Shown: positions 8,101 to 13,368 of the stretch, in pieces
How positions within the stretch are numbered: position 1 is the stretch's first letter
Layout: the number at the start of each line of letters is the position of its first letter
Origin: Emcibacter sp.
Lineage (GTDB): Bacteria; Pseudomonadota; Alphaproteobacteria; Sphingomonadales; Emcibacteraceae
Assembly: GCA_027019205.1 (NCBI GenBank)
Contig: JALUWZ010000062.1
Coordinates: 1 to 14,768 of the forward strand
Length of the DNA stretch: 14,768 nt
Direction: 5' to 3'
The notes under the pieces: generated by a model
Seen by the model: the letters and a program-made list of their open reading frames with translations, nothing else
Told to the model about the DNA's origin: nothing
Database searches by the model: none
Position numbers and translations under genes: made by a program

Positions 8101-8533
8101 CGGCAGGGTAGGCCCGTTTGGCGAAATTCGCTACAGCCGGGTTAAGCTTGATCGCACGCAGGAGAGTGGTGGCGGTGATGCTTCACTGATTGTTGGCAGC
8201 GGGGTTGAGAAATTTACTACCGGCCAGATCGGCCTGCGCGGAGAGATGGCCTACAAGACCGGCTGGGGGATGGTCATGCCCCATCTGAGCGCGGCATGGA
8301 ATTATGTCCTGAACCAGACCGCCCCGATCCTTGCCGCCCGCTTCCTTGGCGGCCCGGACGACAGCTTCCTTATCCCGACCGATGACTATAGCCGGGGCGG
8401 CCTTGCCCTCAATGCCGGGCTGGTGATTGAGCGCGATGGCAGTTTGAGCTTCTCTCTTGAGTATCAGGGACTGCTGTTCAATAAAGACTACCGCACCCAC
8501 AGCCTCACCGGCCATGCAAGATGGGCCTTCTGA
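2129..8533 (+). CDS. Giant autotransporter (type Va), NxxGxxAF-like N-terminal domain plus beta-helix passenger plus barrel
   Basis: The protein has 2134 residues. ATG 2129 is preceded by GAGGGA (2115-2120), eight bases upstream. An extended signal peptide (about 1-42, SDVAA then QVPPP) targets Sec export. Residues about 43-585 carry repeats such as IDNSGKVFF, VNDNGTRVI and INDSGQGMF with VIARDGDP and LIAHDGDPAP, like the choice-of-anchor NxxGxxAF family. From about 588 (IWSGTCGDTNW) to 1590 runs a Gly/Asn/Thr-rich passenger expected to fold as a beta-helix. Related units lie near 768, 933 and 1151. GDYTQTSTGVLAIEIGG at 1596-1612 is an autotransporter-associated motif. Residues about 1856-2134 form the outer-membrane barrel, ending in the aromatic signal RWAF. 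No protease or catalytic motif was recognised; an adhesin or surface-structure role is inferred. Codons about 870-1580 are visibly richer in A+T than both ends. The gene appears monocistronic. Confidence 0.9.
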   Translation: MGVLHNNYVDYGKNLTISRYFTRSLMGCTALVVTSILSDVAAQVPPPITVAIDVIARDGDPESLLGGSFFLGDPGIGFFTPGPPQIDNSGKVFFYGYSDDGTGSPNNLTAGIWSGTGNAPTAIILDGMVLPQFTPLSSECDVTVPPCGEIFSTKPGFFVTPSGEITVGASRDNLSAVLSGNRSDNLAPLVTSDQTTGGSINLFRKFVNDNGTRVIGTLVGSDPFGTPTTGLTDYAATLLNAQAPGIPGVTILDISGSSSDDGVPLTGLNNQDDLIFTAFLSDSSGALYLSPSPGQGSNSFSLIAHDGDPAPAGVAGAEFRGIITGTGGSAYINDSGQGMFHALWTIGANPGPDNSNPLRDALWRFDASGNLALVISQYTLADPSSFYVTSAGARTAFLGKPRLGNSKISPDGDIYFFAHARQLDANAVLTGDEIFGLWKAPADGGMIELVLSQHINPPGNGPDISGSILSDGSELWSFSSTDFSFDADGSLIISLRTLTTGNIQPREGLFAADSTGTLQKIIAVGDVIEVAPAVNRTVKSFDFGTSSPVGGKSVSFRNDRIALNVVFTDNSNAVLRARFTGGTLEVTDFIWSGTCGDTNWHSGCADSNWNNKADSTPAEKSPGDAAGTENVTIANKDVVISDRAVHINKLNATGSLEVSNSLTLEGQSSIEDLALKADLTINAALSLTGTGNVWSDGIISGTGTVTVDNGAGLAISPANGSLDLKTRLELSGTATQTGGTLNLMGAGGKLDIVAGGTYQIESGSIVDFTDGVHIENSGIFEKTTDSTATVNAFFENKPGGFVTVDGGILKFTDPSNWAGLLEVNMGAVMIIEDTIATFGMSGQGLDAEGVGVLQLSGTELVIGSGTINSFNFTGDNGKVEVRDGTNISGDGQINNKGNFELINGKINADFGNEGIFMLVDNADLLVDDGLVTFTNNGTFKKIGIGTSTIGSTVEISTSLEFVNNDTIMVETGILAFKSSVFSFEDGGKVDVTNGAKLDINESTGGFSGETVFSGRGDVVFDSLVLFDSGTITNSMKTDGGIFDYRLDGGFKITGNSMFEVTSGTGIIDNFGDMSFTGGKITGAIVKNHANANLSIQGDSIDTRTLNATLVNDGKTFISAGLLLDDNGRIDNRNNFTIDGTAYIKSVNTRSNVELKNSGPGARLIKVGAGDAVIGSGVKLSNNGGNIEVRKGNLTVQGEALFNSGDGLSSSGAVSNINLSAGSKFILRDPLGSLSESMFFGTTNVTGTAGDGGQFIIDRDIMIYGDSGGELNIGSELKWLSGKIEGGRISVGGDTETDAGIFTISGSDPFLFLKSDIEINSNGLLRQNVDLEIGERTNIAIQGIYEINGHELVSNFSEPFDDRESFLTLWGGGILFAKADTTNLIDMALSVFGKGLIKAEADSTLRITKSASNLGARAFAGAQISGIALRLDKNATILLGDPDSGMPDAAIHFINDSYVELSAGSKLNNLPNVSGNLKLKGTSRDRIIFEEMLVQAYTEELYASEEGYRSWRQFLVESESAPSILRLDAMELNVSGDLILEVGGLVLVGSRVNIGGPNGLVIDNDSFISGIGTVNGETILSGFASPGFSPGTITINGDYTQTSTGVLAIEIGGFGAGTEYDQLIVNGTATFEAGSSIKVTLLDLDGDGQVFIPRGRSSFDIVVADDFILPTGADLDNLLSFTNAPNGLRFSFAPSGTGNGFQLLTIFGSTLLDLGSQLTSGQNRVAGALDGASTGTATDGLLDFALAIDDLATVAAKRDALEQASLSFASSLFAMSRVGSDAGHNQIGRHFDSLIWTVASEPLPVAQSSFAPNSLIAMSYGQNNHMMILNDVGDFMGFAKSLADNGSGSAALSSGDGMGVFVAGSYEFGSYDATRNQTGFDYDGAAATIGMDYSNAQQGWTVGIAGSASTLNGTIDLGRGTVDTTTYGISAYGLIRTDSNLSLDGAVSYGWVSNDYRRIVTIPGQGFTARGSKDGTYFTATGRVAYAIDIDGGRVGPFGEIRYSRVKLDRTQESGGGDASLIVGSGVEKFTTGQIGLRGEMAYKTGWGMVMPHLSAAWNYVLNQTAPILAARFLGGPDDSFLIPTDDYSRGGLALNAGLVIERDGSLSFSLEYQGLLFNKDYRTHSLTGHARWAF

Positions 8534-8651
8534 CGGAATGAGACCAACAGCTCTTTTAATCCTTTTTTCAGGAGGGAGATGTTCTCCGGGACAAGAGGGA
8601 GTGCCCTATTATAGTTTTTGTCGGAAATGAGACGTTTGTAATAAAATGTTC

Positions 8652-8728
8652 GGCTCAGCGTTATTTGATTTTTATTGTTTTGTATAAAAGGATAAAAACA
8701 AAGAGGGCAAAACAAGAAACGCTGAACC
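8652..8728. repeat. Imperfect inverted repeat between convergent genes, possible bidirectional terminator
   Basis: The arm 8652-8662 (GGCTCAGCGTT) matches the reverse complement of 8718-8728 at 10 of 11 positions. Weaker complementarity continues inward through T-rich and A-rich sequence. It lies between the stop of the autotransporter (8533) and that of the convergent PEP-CTERM gene (8742), where a shared terminator would be expected. The long AT-rich interior (about 55 bases) makes it an unusual terminator. The rest of 8534-8741 shows nothing else clear. Confidence 0.4.
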
Positions 8729-8741
8729 TGTATCGTGAAAG

Positions 8742-9383
8742 TTATGATGTTACGGATTGGGCTATTTTCCTTCTGCGGGCATAACCAATACCCGTCAGGG
8801 CAAAAGTCAGGAGCAACATCATATCAGGTTCGGGCACATTTGTGCTGCCGCCGCCGCTGGTTGTTAGAACCTGTGGCTGTATCCAGTTTATACGACCATT
8901 AACATCTCCCTGTGCGGTCCAGCTTGGTCCGCCGTGGCTGAGGATTTGCAGGAAACGCCCGGTTTGCGGGGTGCTGAAAACAGCATCCAGAATAGTGCCG
9001 TGCGTGGTAAATCCGGAATGGCTATAAATCGGGGATAAAACACCGTAACCGGCACCAATGAAGGTATCAGAAAGAAATATCTGATGTTGAGTCACGCCAT
9101 TCGGGGATTGTGCCGTCTGTATTTTAACCTCGGAAATGGTTTGAATGGACCCCATATCCGCTTGTATCCAGGCCCAGCCATAATTGCCGGCATTCCAGTA
9201 TCCCGTACCGTTAAAGGCATTTTCAGCCAGATAAGTGCTGGTTCCCGGCAGGTAGGTTGAAGAAGCGGTATAGCTGGCCGACGGTAAATCTGCTGCCAGC
9301 GGATTAATGATCGGCCCGGCCATTGCGCCAGAGGACAGACCCAGACTGACCAGTAATGATAAATATAATTCTTTAATAAACAT
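8742..9383 (-). CDS. PEP-CTERM sorting-domain protein with discoidin (F5/8C)-like domain
   Basis: The protein has 213 residues. A strong Shine-Dalgarno (AGGAG, plus-strand complement at 9390-9394) lies six bases before the ATG. A signal peptide spans residues 1-22 (LGLSSGAMA, then G). Residues about 35-170 (LAENAFNGTGYWNAG, WAWIQADMGSIQTISEVKI, FLQIL) follow the pattern of galactose-binding-like or discoidin domains, which often bind glycans. A Gly/Ser/Thr linker (173-182) leads to VPEP (183-186), a hydrophobic helix (187-202) and RRRK (203-206), the exact layout of a PEP-CTERM signal. Family knowledge: exosortase recognises this signal in the inner membrane and delivers the protein outside, usually with exopolysaccharide production. 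No exosortase gene is in the window. A sigma-54 promoter lies upstream. Confidence 0.9.
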   Translation of the reverse strand: MFIKELYLSLLVSLGLSSGAMAGPIINPLAADLPSASYTASSTYLPGTSTYLAENAFNGTGYWNAGNYGWAWIQADMGSIQTISEVKIQTAQSPNGVTQHQIFLSDTFIGAGYGVLSPIYSHSGFTTHGTILDAVFSTPQTGRFLQILSHGGPSWTAQGDVNGRINWIQPQVLTTSGGGSTNVPEPDMMLLLTFALTGIGYARRRKIAQSVTS

Positions 9384-9463
9384 ACTAAACTCCTGTATTC
9401 ATTTATGTATGAGGGGCTTGAAAGTTGCCCCCGGTTGGTTTTGCGGAAAACATAACCCTACCG

Positions 9464-9480
9464 GGCAAGTGCCGTGCCAG
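9464..9480 (-). promoter_or_regulatory. Sigma-54 (-24/-12) promoter of the PEP-CTERM gene
   Basis: Read on the minus strand, 9479 to 9465 is TGGCACGGCACTTGC. This fits the RpoN consensus TGGCACG-N4-TTGC exactly, with correct spacing between the GG and GC doublets. Initiation would fall near 9454, giving a leader of about 70 bases before the ATG at 9383. Family knowledge: PEP-CTERM genes in several Gram-negatives are controlled by RpoN with the PrsK/PrsR two-component system. Transcription here should therefore need an AAA+ activator, and none is encoded in the window. Confidence 0.8.
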
Positions 9481-9549
9481 TTATGAAAAATAGCAAAAAT
9501 CCATGGTTTTAGACCAAATGATGAAGGTCAGTATAGGAATGTGTAAAGT

Positions 9550-9581
9550 TTTTTTCATACCTCAAATAAGGTATGAAAAAA
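9550..9581. promoter_or_regulatory. 13-bp-arm inverted repeat, candidate activator site for the sigma-54 promoter
   Basis: TTTTTTCATACCT (9550-9562) and AGGTATGAAAAAA (9569-9581) are perfect inverted repeats around a six-base spacer. The site is centred about 110 bases upstream of the predicted start at 9454, a usual distance for sites bound by sigma-54 activators. The alternative reading is a weak bidirectional terminator, because A- and T-runs flank a seven-bp stem. The low GC of the stem and the 185 bases separating it from the kinase stop make that less attractive. Confidence 0.45.
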
Positions 9582-9766
9582 GACAAACCATTATTTTTAC
9601 GGGATAGAAATATTTTTCAACTAAAAAGACGATCAATAAACCTGTAAAGAATTCTGACAGGGGGCCGGGAATATATTTTTTATAGCCATTGAGGGTTTTG
9701 AGGCCGTAAATTAAATCTGATCAAATGCGTTTGTGGAGAAAGTCCGGCATAAGGCGTTATGGCAAC
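9582..9766. other. AT-rich intergenic region downstream of the histidine kinase
   Basis: Together with 9384-9581 this makes a 383-base gap without a gene. This part holds only a small CATAA/TTATG hairpin (about 9751-9767, touching the kinase stop) without a T-run. No coding sequence, RNA gene or clear terminator was recognised. Confidence 0.4.
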
Positions 9767-11110
9767 CTAAAGAGAATATGGTGTCAATGTAAGGGTTGTG
9801 CCCGTTGAAGCGCCTGCAATATCAATGGTCATCTTGTGTTGGTCGGCAATAGCCTTTACCAGTGCCAGCCCCAGCCCTGTGCCGGTCTGATGTTCATTAT
9901 TCCCCTTGGTGAAGCGCTCGAATATGCGGTCCTGTATATGTGGGTCAATGCCGGGGCCATCGTCACGGATCGACAGGATAAATTTGTCACCGTTTTTTTT
10001 GAGGGTCAGGTCGACCTTTGTCCGGGCGAATTTCAGGGCATTATCGATCAGGTTGGCGCATAGGCGGGACAGATTTTGTTCCAAGCCTGAAATATGGATG
10101 TTATCCTCTGTGATAACAGAAAAATCAAGCGATTTTTCCTCCGCCAACGGGACATAGAGTTCGGCAATATTTTCAAGCAACCGGCTGAAATTGATGTCTG
10201 TAAAGGATGACCTGTCTTTTTCAGTGGCCTCAATACGGGAAATATCCAGGAGTTTATCCAGCAGAGTGACACTATCCTCTATTTGACGGCGGGCGAGGTC
10301 GGCACTGTCGGCGGTAATATCTTTCTTCTTCTCCCCCTGCTCAATGATGGCATTCAGACGCATCAGGGGGGAGCGAATCTCATGGGCAATATTGTCGGCG
10401 GTTTGCTTATGCAGGGTCAGCAAAGCCGAAATCCGGTCCAGCATCCCATTAAGCCCCCGGCCCAATATATCAATCTCGTCCCGTCTTTTCCAGAGGGGCG
10501 CGCGGACGGAAAAGTCGCCATTCTCCACATCCTGACAGAGCCGATTAAGCCCGTTAATCCGGCGCAGAAAGGCCCGGGCCGTGAGTAAACCAATTCCAAG
10601 CCCTGTGATCAGAAAGAGGCCAAAACCAATCAAAAGATTATTGAACAGGCGGTGCTGAAGAGTATGATAGGCCCCGGCGTCCCGGCCAACCAGTATTCTG
10701 TAGCCATCGGACAGCAGGGTTGCTTTGGCGAAAATACTTTGAGGCTCGGGGGCTGTTGAGACGGTTAGCAATTTCAGGCTGGCATCAGGCAGGATACCCT
10801 TGGGCCAACTCTGCAGGTTTCCGGCCAGTTTTTTGCCTTCGGGCGAAAGAAACAGATAAACCTGCCGGGGATTTTCAAGGGACGTCAACTCCAGGGCAGA
10901 TGAGATATGCCGGACAAGCTCCATATCCCCGCTATCATAATAGCGTGACACCAGCCCGGCCATATCCGTATCAACAAGATGGTTGATATTATCCCGCGAT
11001 TGTTCCAGAAACGCATCATAGGACCAATATAATATTCCTGTCCCGACCATCGTAATTGCGGCCATATAGACAAGGGTCAGGCGAGCAAAGCTGGTACGAA
11101 AGATGTTCAA
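9767..11110 (-). CDS. Sensor histidine kinase (HAMP, HisKA, HATPase_c)
   Basis: The protein has 447 residues. A first membrane helix (about 11-30), a roughly 125-residue periplasmic sensing region and a second helix (about 157-178) precede a HAMP linker (about 180-233). The dimerisation domain has the H box NIAHEIRSPL with phospho-acceptor His243. The ATP-binding domain shows the N box NLIDNALKF (353-361), G1 DDGPGI (383-388), F box IFERF (396-400) and G2 GTGLGLALVK (410-419), so all kinase motifs are intact. The ligand is unknown. The start is read as TTG (complement of 11108-11110), overlapping the regulator stop as TTGA, which implies translational coupling. The next in-frame Met is residue 16, inside the first helix. 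The two genes form one operon, regulator first. Confidence 0.93.
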   Translation of the reverse strand: MNIFRTSFARLTLVYMAAITMVGTGILYWSYDAFLEQSRDNINHLVDTDMAGLVSRYYDSGDMELVRHISSALELTSLENPRQVYLFLSPEGKKLAGNLQSWPKGILPDASLKLLTVSTAPEPQSIFAKATLLSDGYRILVGRDAGAYHTLQHRLFNNLLIGFGLFLITGLGIGLLTARAFLRRINGLNRLCQDVENGDFSVRAPLWKRRDEIDILGRGLNGMLDRISALLTLHKQTADNIAHEIRSPLMRLNAIIEQGEKKKDITADSADLARRQIEDSVTLLDKLLDISRIEATEKDRSSFTDINFSRLLENIAELYVPLAEEKSLDFSVITEDNIHISGLEQNLSRLCANLIDNALKFARTKVDLTLKKNGDKFILSIRDDGPGIDPHIQDRIFERFTKGNNEHQTGTGLGLALVKAIADQHKMTIDIAGASTGTTLTLTPYSL

Positions 11111-11790
11111 TCCGAGCCCTTTTCTTCCAGTTTGAATCCAATGCCCCGAACGGTGATCAGTTGGACGCTATCCCCGCCTTGTTGAATTCTTTTGCGCAGC
11201 CGCCCGATATTGACATCTATGACATTCGTCCCCGGATCAAAGCTCAGGCCCCATACATCCTTCAGCAGCATATCCCGGGTGATAATGTCATTCTCCCGGG
11301 CCATGAAATAATGCAGAAGTTCAAATTCTTTTGGGCTGAGGTCAATGAAATTTTCGCCGTGGAACACGGTGCGGGCTTTGGTCCGCAGCTCCAACAGGCC
11401 AATTTTGAGCATGTCTTTCTGTTCGCCGTAGGCCGCCCGCCGGAGCAGGGCTTTGATGCGAGCATTGAATTCAGCGGCCTCGAACGGTTTGGGCAGATAA
11501 TCGTCGGCACCGGAATCATAGCCGTCAATCTTATCTTCGGTACGGCCCAGTGCGGTCAGGATAATTGCCGGGGTCTGGACATTATTTTGCCGGAGTTGTC
11601 TTAAAAATCCCAAACTATCCCCGTCAGGGAGTATCCGGTCCAGAACCAGAAGGTCAAAATCCTCATTCGTGATGGCCCTGGTTGCGGCGGCAAGGCTGCG
11701 GGACGCAGTGACCTGCCAGCCGGAGGACTGTAACAGGCCAATAATATGGTCGGCGATAACGGTATCATCTTCCAGACACAGAGCTTTCAT
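11107..11790 (-). CDS. OmpR/PhoB-family response regulator
   Basis: The protein has 227 residues, the normal length for the family. The receiver domain (about 1-115) has acidic pair Glu7-Asp8-Asp9, phospho-acceptor Asp51 in LLVLDRILPDGD, Thr81 in IILTALG and Lys103 in PKPF, all intact. The C-terminal winged helix (about 130-222) shows DLSPKEFELLHYF, VIDVNIGRLRKRI and TVRGIGFKL. It is expected to be phosphorylated by the kinase encoded immediately downstream with a four-base overlap, and then to bind DNA as a dimer. ATG at 11790 is the first plausible start, though its Shine-Dalgarno is weak (GGAA about 13 bases upstream). The phased repeats in the divergent intergenic region are candidate binding sites. 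Confidence 0.95.
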   Translation of the reverse strand: MKALCLEDDTVIADHIIGLLQSSGWQVTASRSLAAATRAITNEDFDLLVLDRILPDGDSLGFLRQLRQNNVQTPAIILTALGRTEDKIDGYDSGADDYLPKPFEAAEFNARIKALLRRAAYGEQKDMLKIGLLELRTKARTVFHGENFIDLSPKEFELLHYFMARENDIITRDMLLKDVWGLSFDPGTNVIDVNIGRLRKRIQQGGDSVQLITVRGIGFKLEEKGSD

Positions 11791-11836
11791 GGGGGTAATA
11801 ATTTCCGTAACAGAGTTAGCACAGCTTTTTATTTTT

Positions 11837-11890
11837 CCAGTATTTACTATTTTTGCCAGTATTTACTATTTTTGCAAGAAATTGTACTAT
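11837..11890. promoter_or_regulatory. Tandem 19-bp repeat plus third TACTATTT copy between divergent genes, candidate operator array
   Basis: CCAGTATTTACTATTTTTG occurs twice back to back (11837-11855 and 11856-11874). A third, partial copy (TACTATTTGTTCG) begins at 11885. The TACTAT cores start at 11845, 11864 and 11885, spaced 19 and 21 bases, or about two helical turns. They sit between the response-regulator start (11790) and the lipoprotein start (11900), so a protein bound here could control both. The last TACTAT could also serve as a -10 element for the lipoprotein gene. Confidence 0.6.
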
Positions 11891-11899
11891 TTGTTCGTT

Positions 11900-12502
11900 A
11901 TGAAAATTTTTATACATATAGGACGGTACCCTGTCAGTATCTTGCTGTTGGTGCTTTTGATTGCCGGATGCAGTATGGTGCGGCAAAATCCACAAGGCGA
12001 TTCCCTTGTAATACGGGCTATTGATTCTGCCGAGGAGGGCCGACGAGATCAGGATGCCACCAAGCTGAGGACGGCGGCAATGCTGCTCAGGGCGTCGGGC
12101 GCTTATCCGGCGGAAGACGGCAGTCAAAATCTGGCCGATGTATGGCAACAGGAAGCGGACAAAATTTCCGCTCAATCCGGTGTGGAAACTGATATTCCCA
12201 ACCGGGGGCGCATCGTTGGCCCGGCCTACCGGAATGGGTCCCTGGTTTCGGCGGGCAAGATCATATTTCGGGAAATTTTTTACGCAACCCGGGCAGCAGA
12301 GGTGTCTCTGCGCCTTGGGCAGTCTTCTGCCTTTGATATTAAGATCATGGCCGATGAGGCGGATGGAAAGACTGTTTGTCATCATAAAAATATCAAAAAA
12401 AATGTTACCTGCAAATGGTTTCCTGCCTGGACCGGACCCTACCGAATTGAGATAAAAAATACTGGTAGCCAGAAAGATCATTATTATCTGATCACAAATT
12501 AG
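11900..12502 (+). CDS. Putative lipoprotein with C-terminal PPC-like domain
   Basis: The protein has 200 residues from ATG 11900. The open frame extends further upstream into the divergent regulator gene, but this ATG places a lipoprotein signal correctly: basic start, hydrophobic stretch 11-22 and lipobox IAGC with Cys24. Ser25 at +2 suggests outer-membrane sorting. Residues about 35-95 are charged and probably helical. From about 104 to 200 (GPAYRNGSL, AEVSLRLG, FDIKIMADEADG, WTGPYRIEIKN, YYLITN) the pattern recalls bacterial pre-peptidase C-terminal (PPC)-like beta-sandwich domains. Cys160 and Cys171 could form a disulfide. No Shine-Dalgarno is evident. It is divergent from the two-component operon and ends at a terminator. 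The function is unknown, and the PPC resemblance is a memory-based inference. Confidence 0.75.
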   Translation: MKIFIHIGRYPVSILLLVLLIAGCSMVRQNPQGDSLVIRAIDSAEEGRRDQDATKLRTAAMLLRASGAYPAEDGSQNLADVWQQEADKISAQSGVETDIPNRGRIVGPAYRNGSLVSAGKIIFREIFYATRAAEVSLRLGQSSAFDIKIMADEADGKTVCHHKNIKKNVTCKWFPAWTGPYRIEIKNTGSQKDHYYLITN

Positions 12503-12523
12503 CCAGGGTTTCGTCCCCTGATT

Positions 12524-12555
12524 GGGGGATGGGTTCTTAAATATCCCCCGTTTTT
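12524..12555 (+). terminator. Rho-independent terminator after the lipoprotein gene
   Basis: GGGGGAT (12524-12530) pairs with ATCCCCC (12543-12549) around a 12-base loop, followed by G and five T residues (12551-12555). It begins 22 bases after the lipoprotein stop. The loop is longer than usual, but stem strength and the T-run fit. Confidence 0.7.
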
Positions 12556-12557
12556 CG

Positions 12558-12607
12558 TGACAAATACTGTTAGTTTTCCGGGAAGGGGATTCTAACAGCT
12601 TTTGTCA
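12558..12607. promoter_or_regulatory. Large imperfect dyad upstream of the luxR-type gene
   Basis: TGACAAATACTGTTAG (12558-12573) and CTAACAGCTTTTGTCA (12592-12607) are complementary at 14 of 16 positions. The two mismatches lie side by side, so each arm is a pair of 7-bp blocks. The 18-base spacer is GC-rich in its middle. The dyad lies 60 bases before the ATG at 12668 and just after a terminator, so it is probably part of that gene's promoter or leader. An operator for a dimeric regulator or a leader RNA hairpin are both possible. Confidence 0.55.
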
Positions 12608-12667
12608 TTAATCATTTTACCGGCCTTTGGATAATCTGTAACCGAACAGCGTTACGGAGAATGAAAT

Positions 12668-13285
12668 ATGACCTATCGCACAGAAAGCCCGGCTTATGAC
12701 CATCAGCATTATCGCAGTTATTCGGATGGTGCCTGTCATGCGTTGCCCTTTGCGCTTTGTATTCTAAACCGGGAATTGAAGATCATATGGTCCAATGACC
12801 TGTTCAGGGATCTTTTGCCTTCTGGCAATATGGCTCTTGGCGGTGGCATGTTGCGCACGCTCAGTTTTGAAAACCGCTATAAACTTCAACGGTTGCTATC
12901 CGGTAAATTCGATGAGGATATGATCAGTGTAAATCTCTCGAACAATAGGCAAAAGAAAATCAATTTACAGGTTATTGACCGGGGGTTTGATCAGAATATC
13001 ACCCTTTTGGCATCGGAGGTCGTCACCATGTCATCTCGTTTGGAACAATCAATGGACAGTTTGTGCGACAGATATGGCTTGTCAACCGCAGAGTCGATGA
13101 TTGCCCAGTTGATTGCCGAGGGAACGACCACAGTGAAAATAGCCGAGATCAGACAGGTTTCCATTGATACGGTACGGTCCCAATTGCGTCAGCTCAGGGA
13201 AAAAATGGGGGTCCACAGCAGTCTGGAGATTGCCGCCAGGATATTTCGCCATTGTCTGTCTGATTTTACGGAAGATGATCTGTGA
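12668..13285 (+). CDS. LuxR-type transcriptional regulator with N-terminal PAS-like domain
   Basis: The protein has 205 residues. GGAGA (12656-12660) lies seven bases before ATG 12668. An earlier ATG at 12661 is out of frame and soon stops. Residues about 24-125 look like a PAS sensory fold (LPFALCILNRELKIIWSND, then LFRDLLP). The C-terminal part (about 136-195) is a LuxR/FixJ helix-turn-helix: YGLSTAESMIAQLIAEG, IAEIRQVSIDTVRSQLRQL and LREKMGVHSSLEIAARIF. There is no receiver domain and no acyl-homoserine-lactone-binding domain, so the signal is unknown. It lies 165 bases after the lipoprotein gene, separated by a terminator and a dyad, and is probably transcribed alone or with the tiny frame that starts five bases after its stop. 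It is convergent with the CHAT gene. Regulation of its neighbours is plausible but unshown. Confidence 0.85.
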   Translation: MTYRTESPAYDHQHYRSYSDGACHALPFALCILNRELKIIWSNDLFRDLLPSGNMALGGGMLRTLSFENRYKLQRLLSGKFDEDMISVNLSNNRQKKINLQVIDRGFDQNITLLASEVVTMSSRLEQSMDSLCDRYGLSTAESMIAQLIAEGTTTVKIAEIRQVSIDTVRSQLRQLREKMGVHSSLEIAARIFRHCLSDFTEDDL

Positions 13286-13290
13286 ATGCC

Positions 13291-13368
13291 ATGAACCACT
13301 TAACAACCGTCATCTTCATATCCGGCCTTTTTTCCGGGCTTGTTTTGGGGTTATATTTTATGTTCTAG
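13291..13368 (+). CDS. Candidate 25-residue single-helix membrane microprotein
   Basis: ATG 13291 lies five bases after the luxR-type stop. The 25-residue product starts MNHLTTVIFISG and ends LVLGLYFMF. Residues 5-25 are almost wholly hydrophobic with small-residue positions (SG, SG, LG) typical of a single membrane helix. Its TAG (13366-13368) overlaps the stop of the convergent CHAT gene within a shared CTAG. No Shine-Dalgarno is evident at the usual distance, so translation would probably rely on coupling to the upstream gene. A random open frame of this size is common; the uniform hydrophobicity is the main reason to list it. Confidence 0.3.
   Translation: MNHLTTVIFISGLFSGLVLGLYFMF

Noticed and set aside
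9751..9767. CATAA/TTATG hairpin as terminator of the histidine kinase operon
   Set aside because: The stem is only five pairs and no T-run follows on the minus strand.
11056..11604. Plus-strand open frame of 182 codons opposite the response regulator
   Set aside because: It is the complement of receiver and winged-helix motifs that are all intact on the minus strand.
11669..11899. Upstream extension of the lipoprotein reading frame
   Set aside because: It overlaps the divergent regulator gene and would bury the lipoprotein signal; ATG 11900 fits a signal peptide.
11816..12481. Minus-strand open frame of 221 codons opposite the lipoprotein gene
   Set aside because: The plus strand has a convincing lipobox and a terminator at the right place; the antisense frame has no motif or start context.
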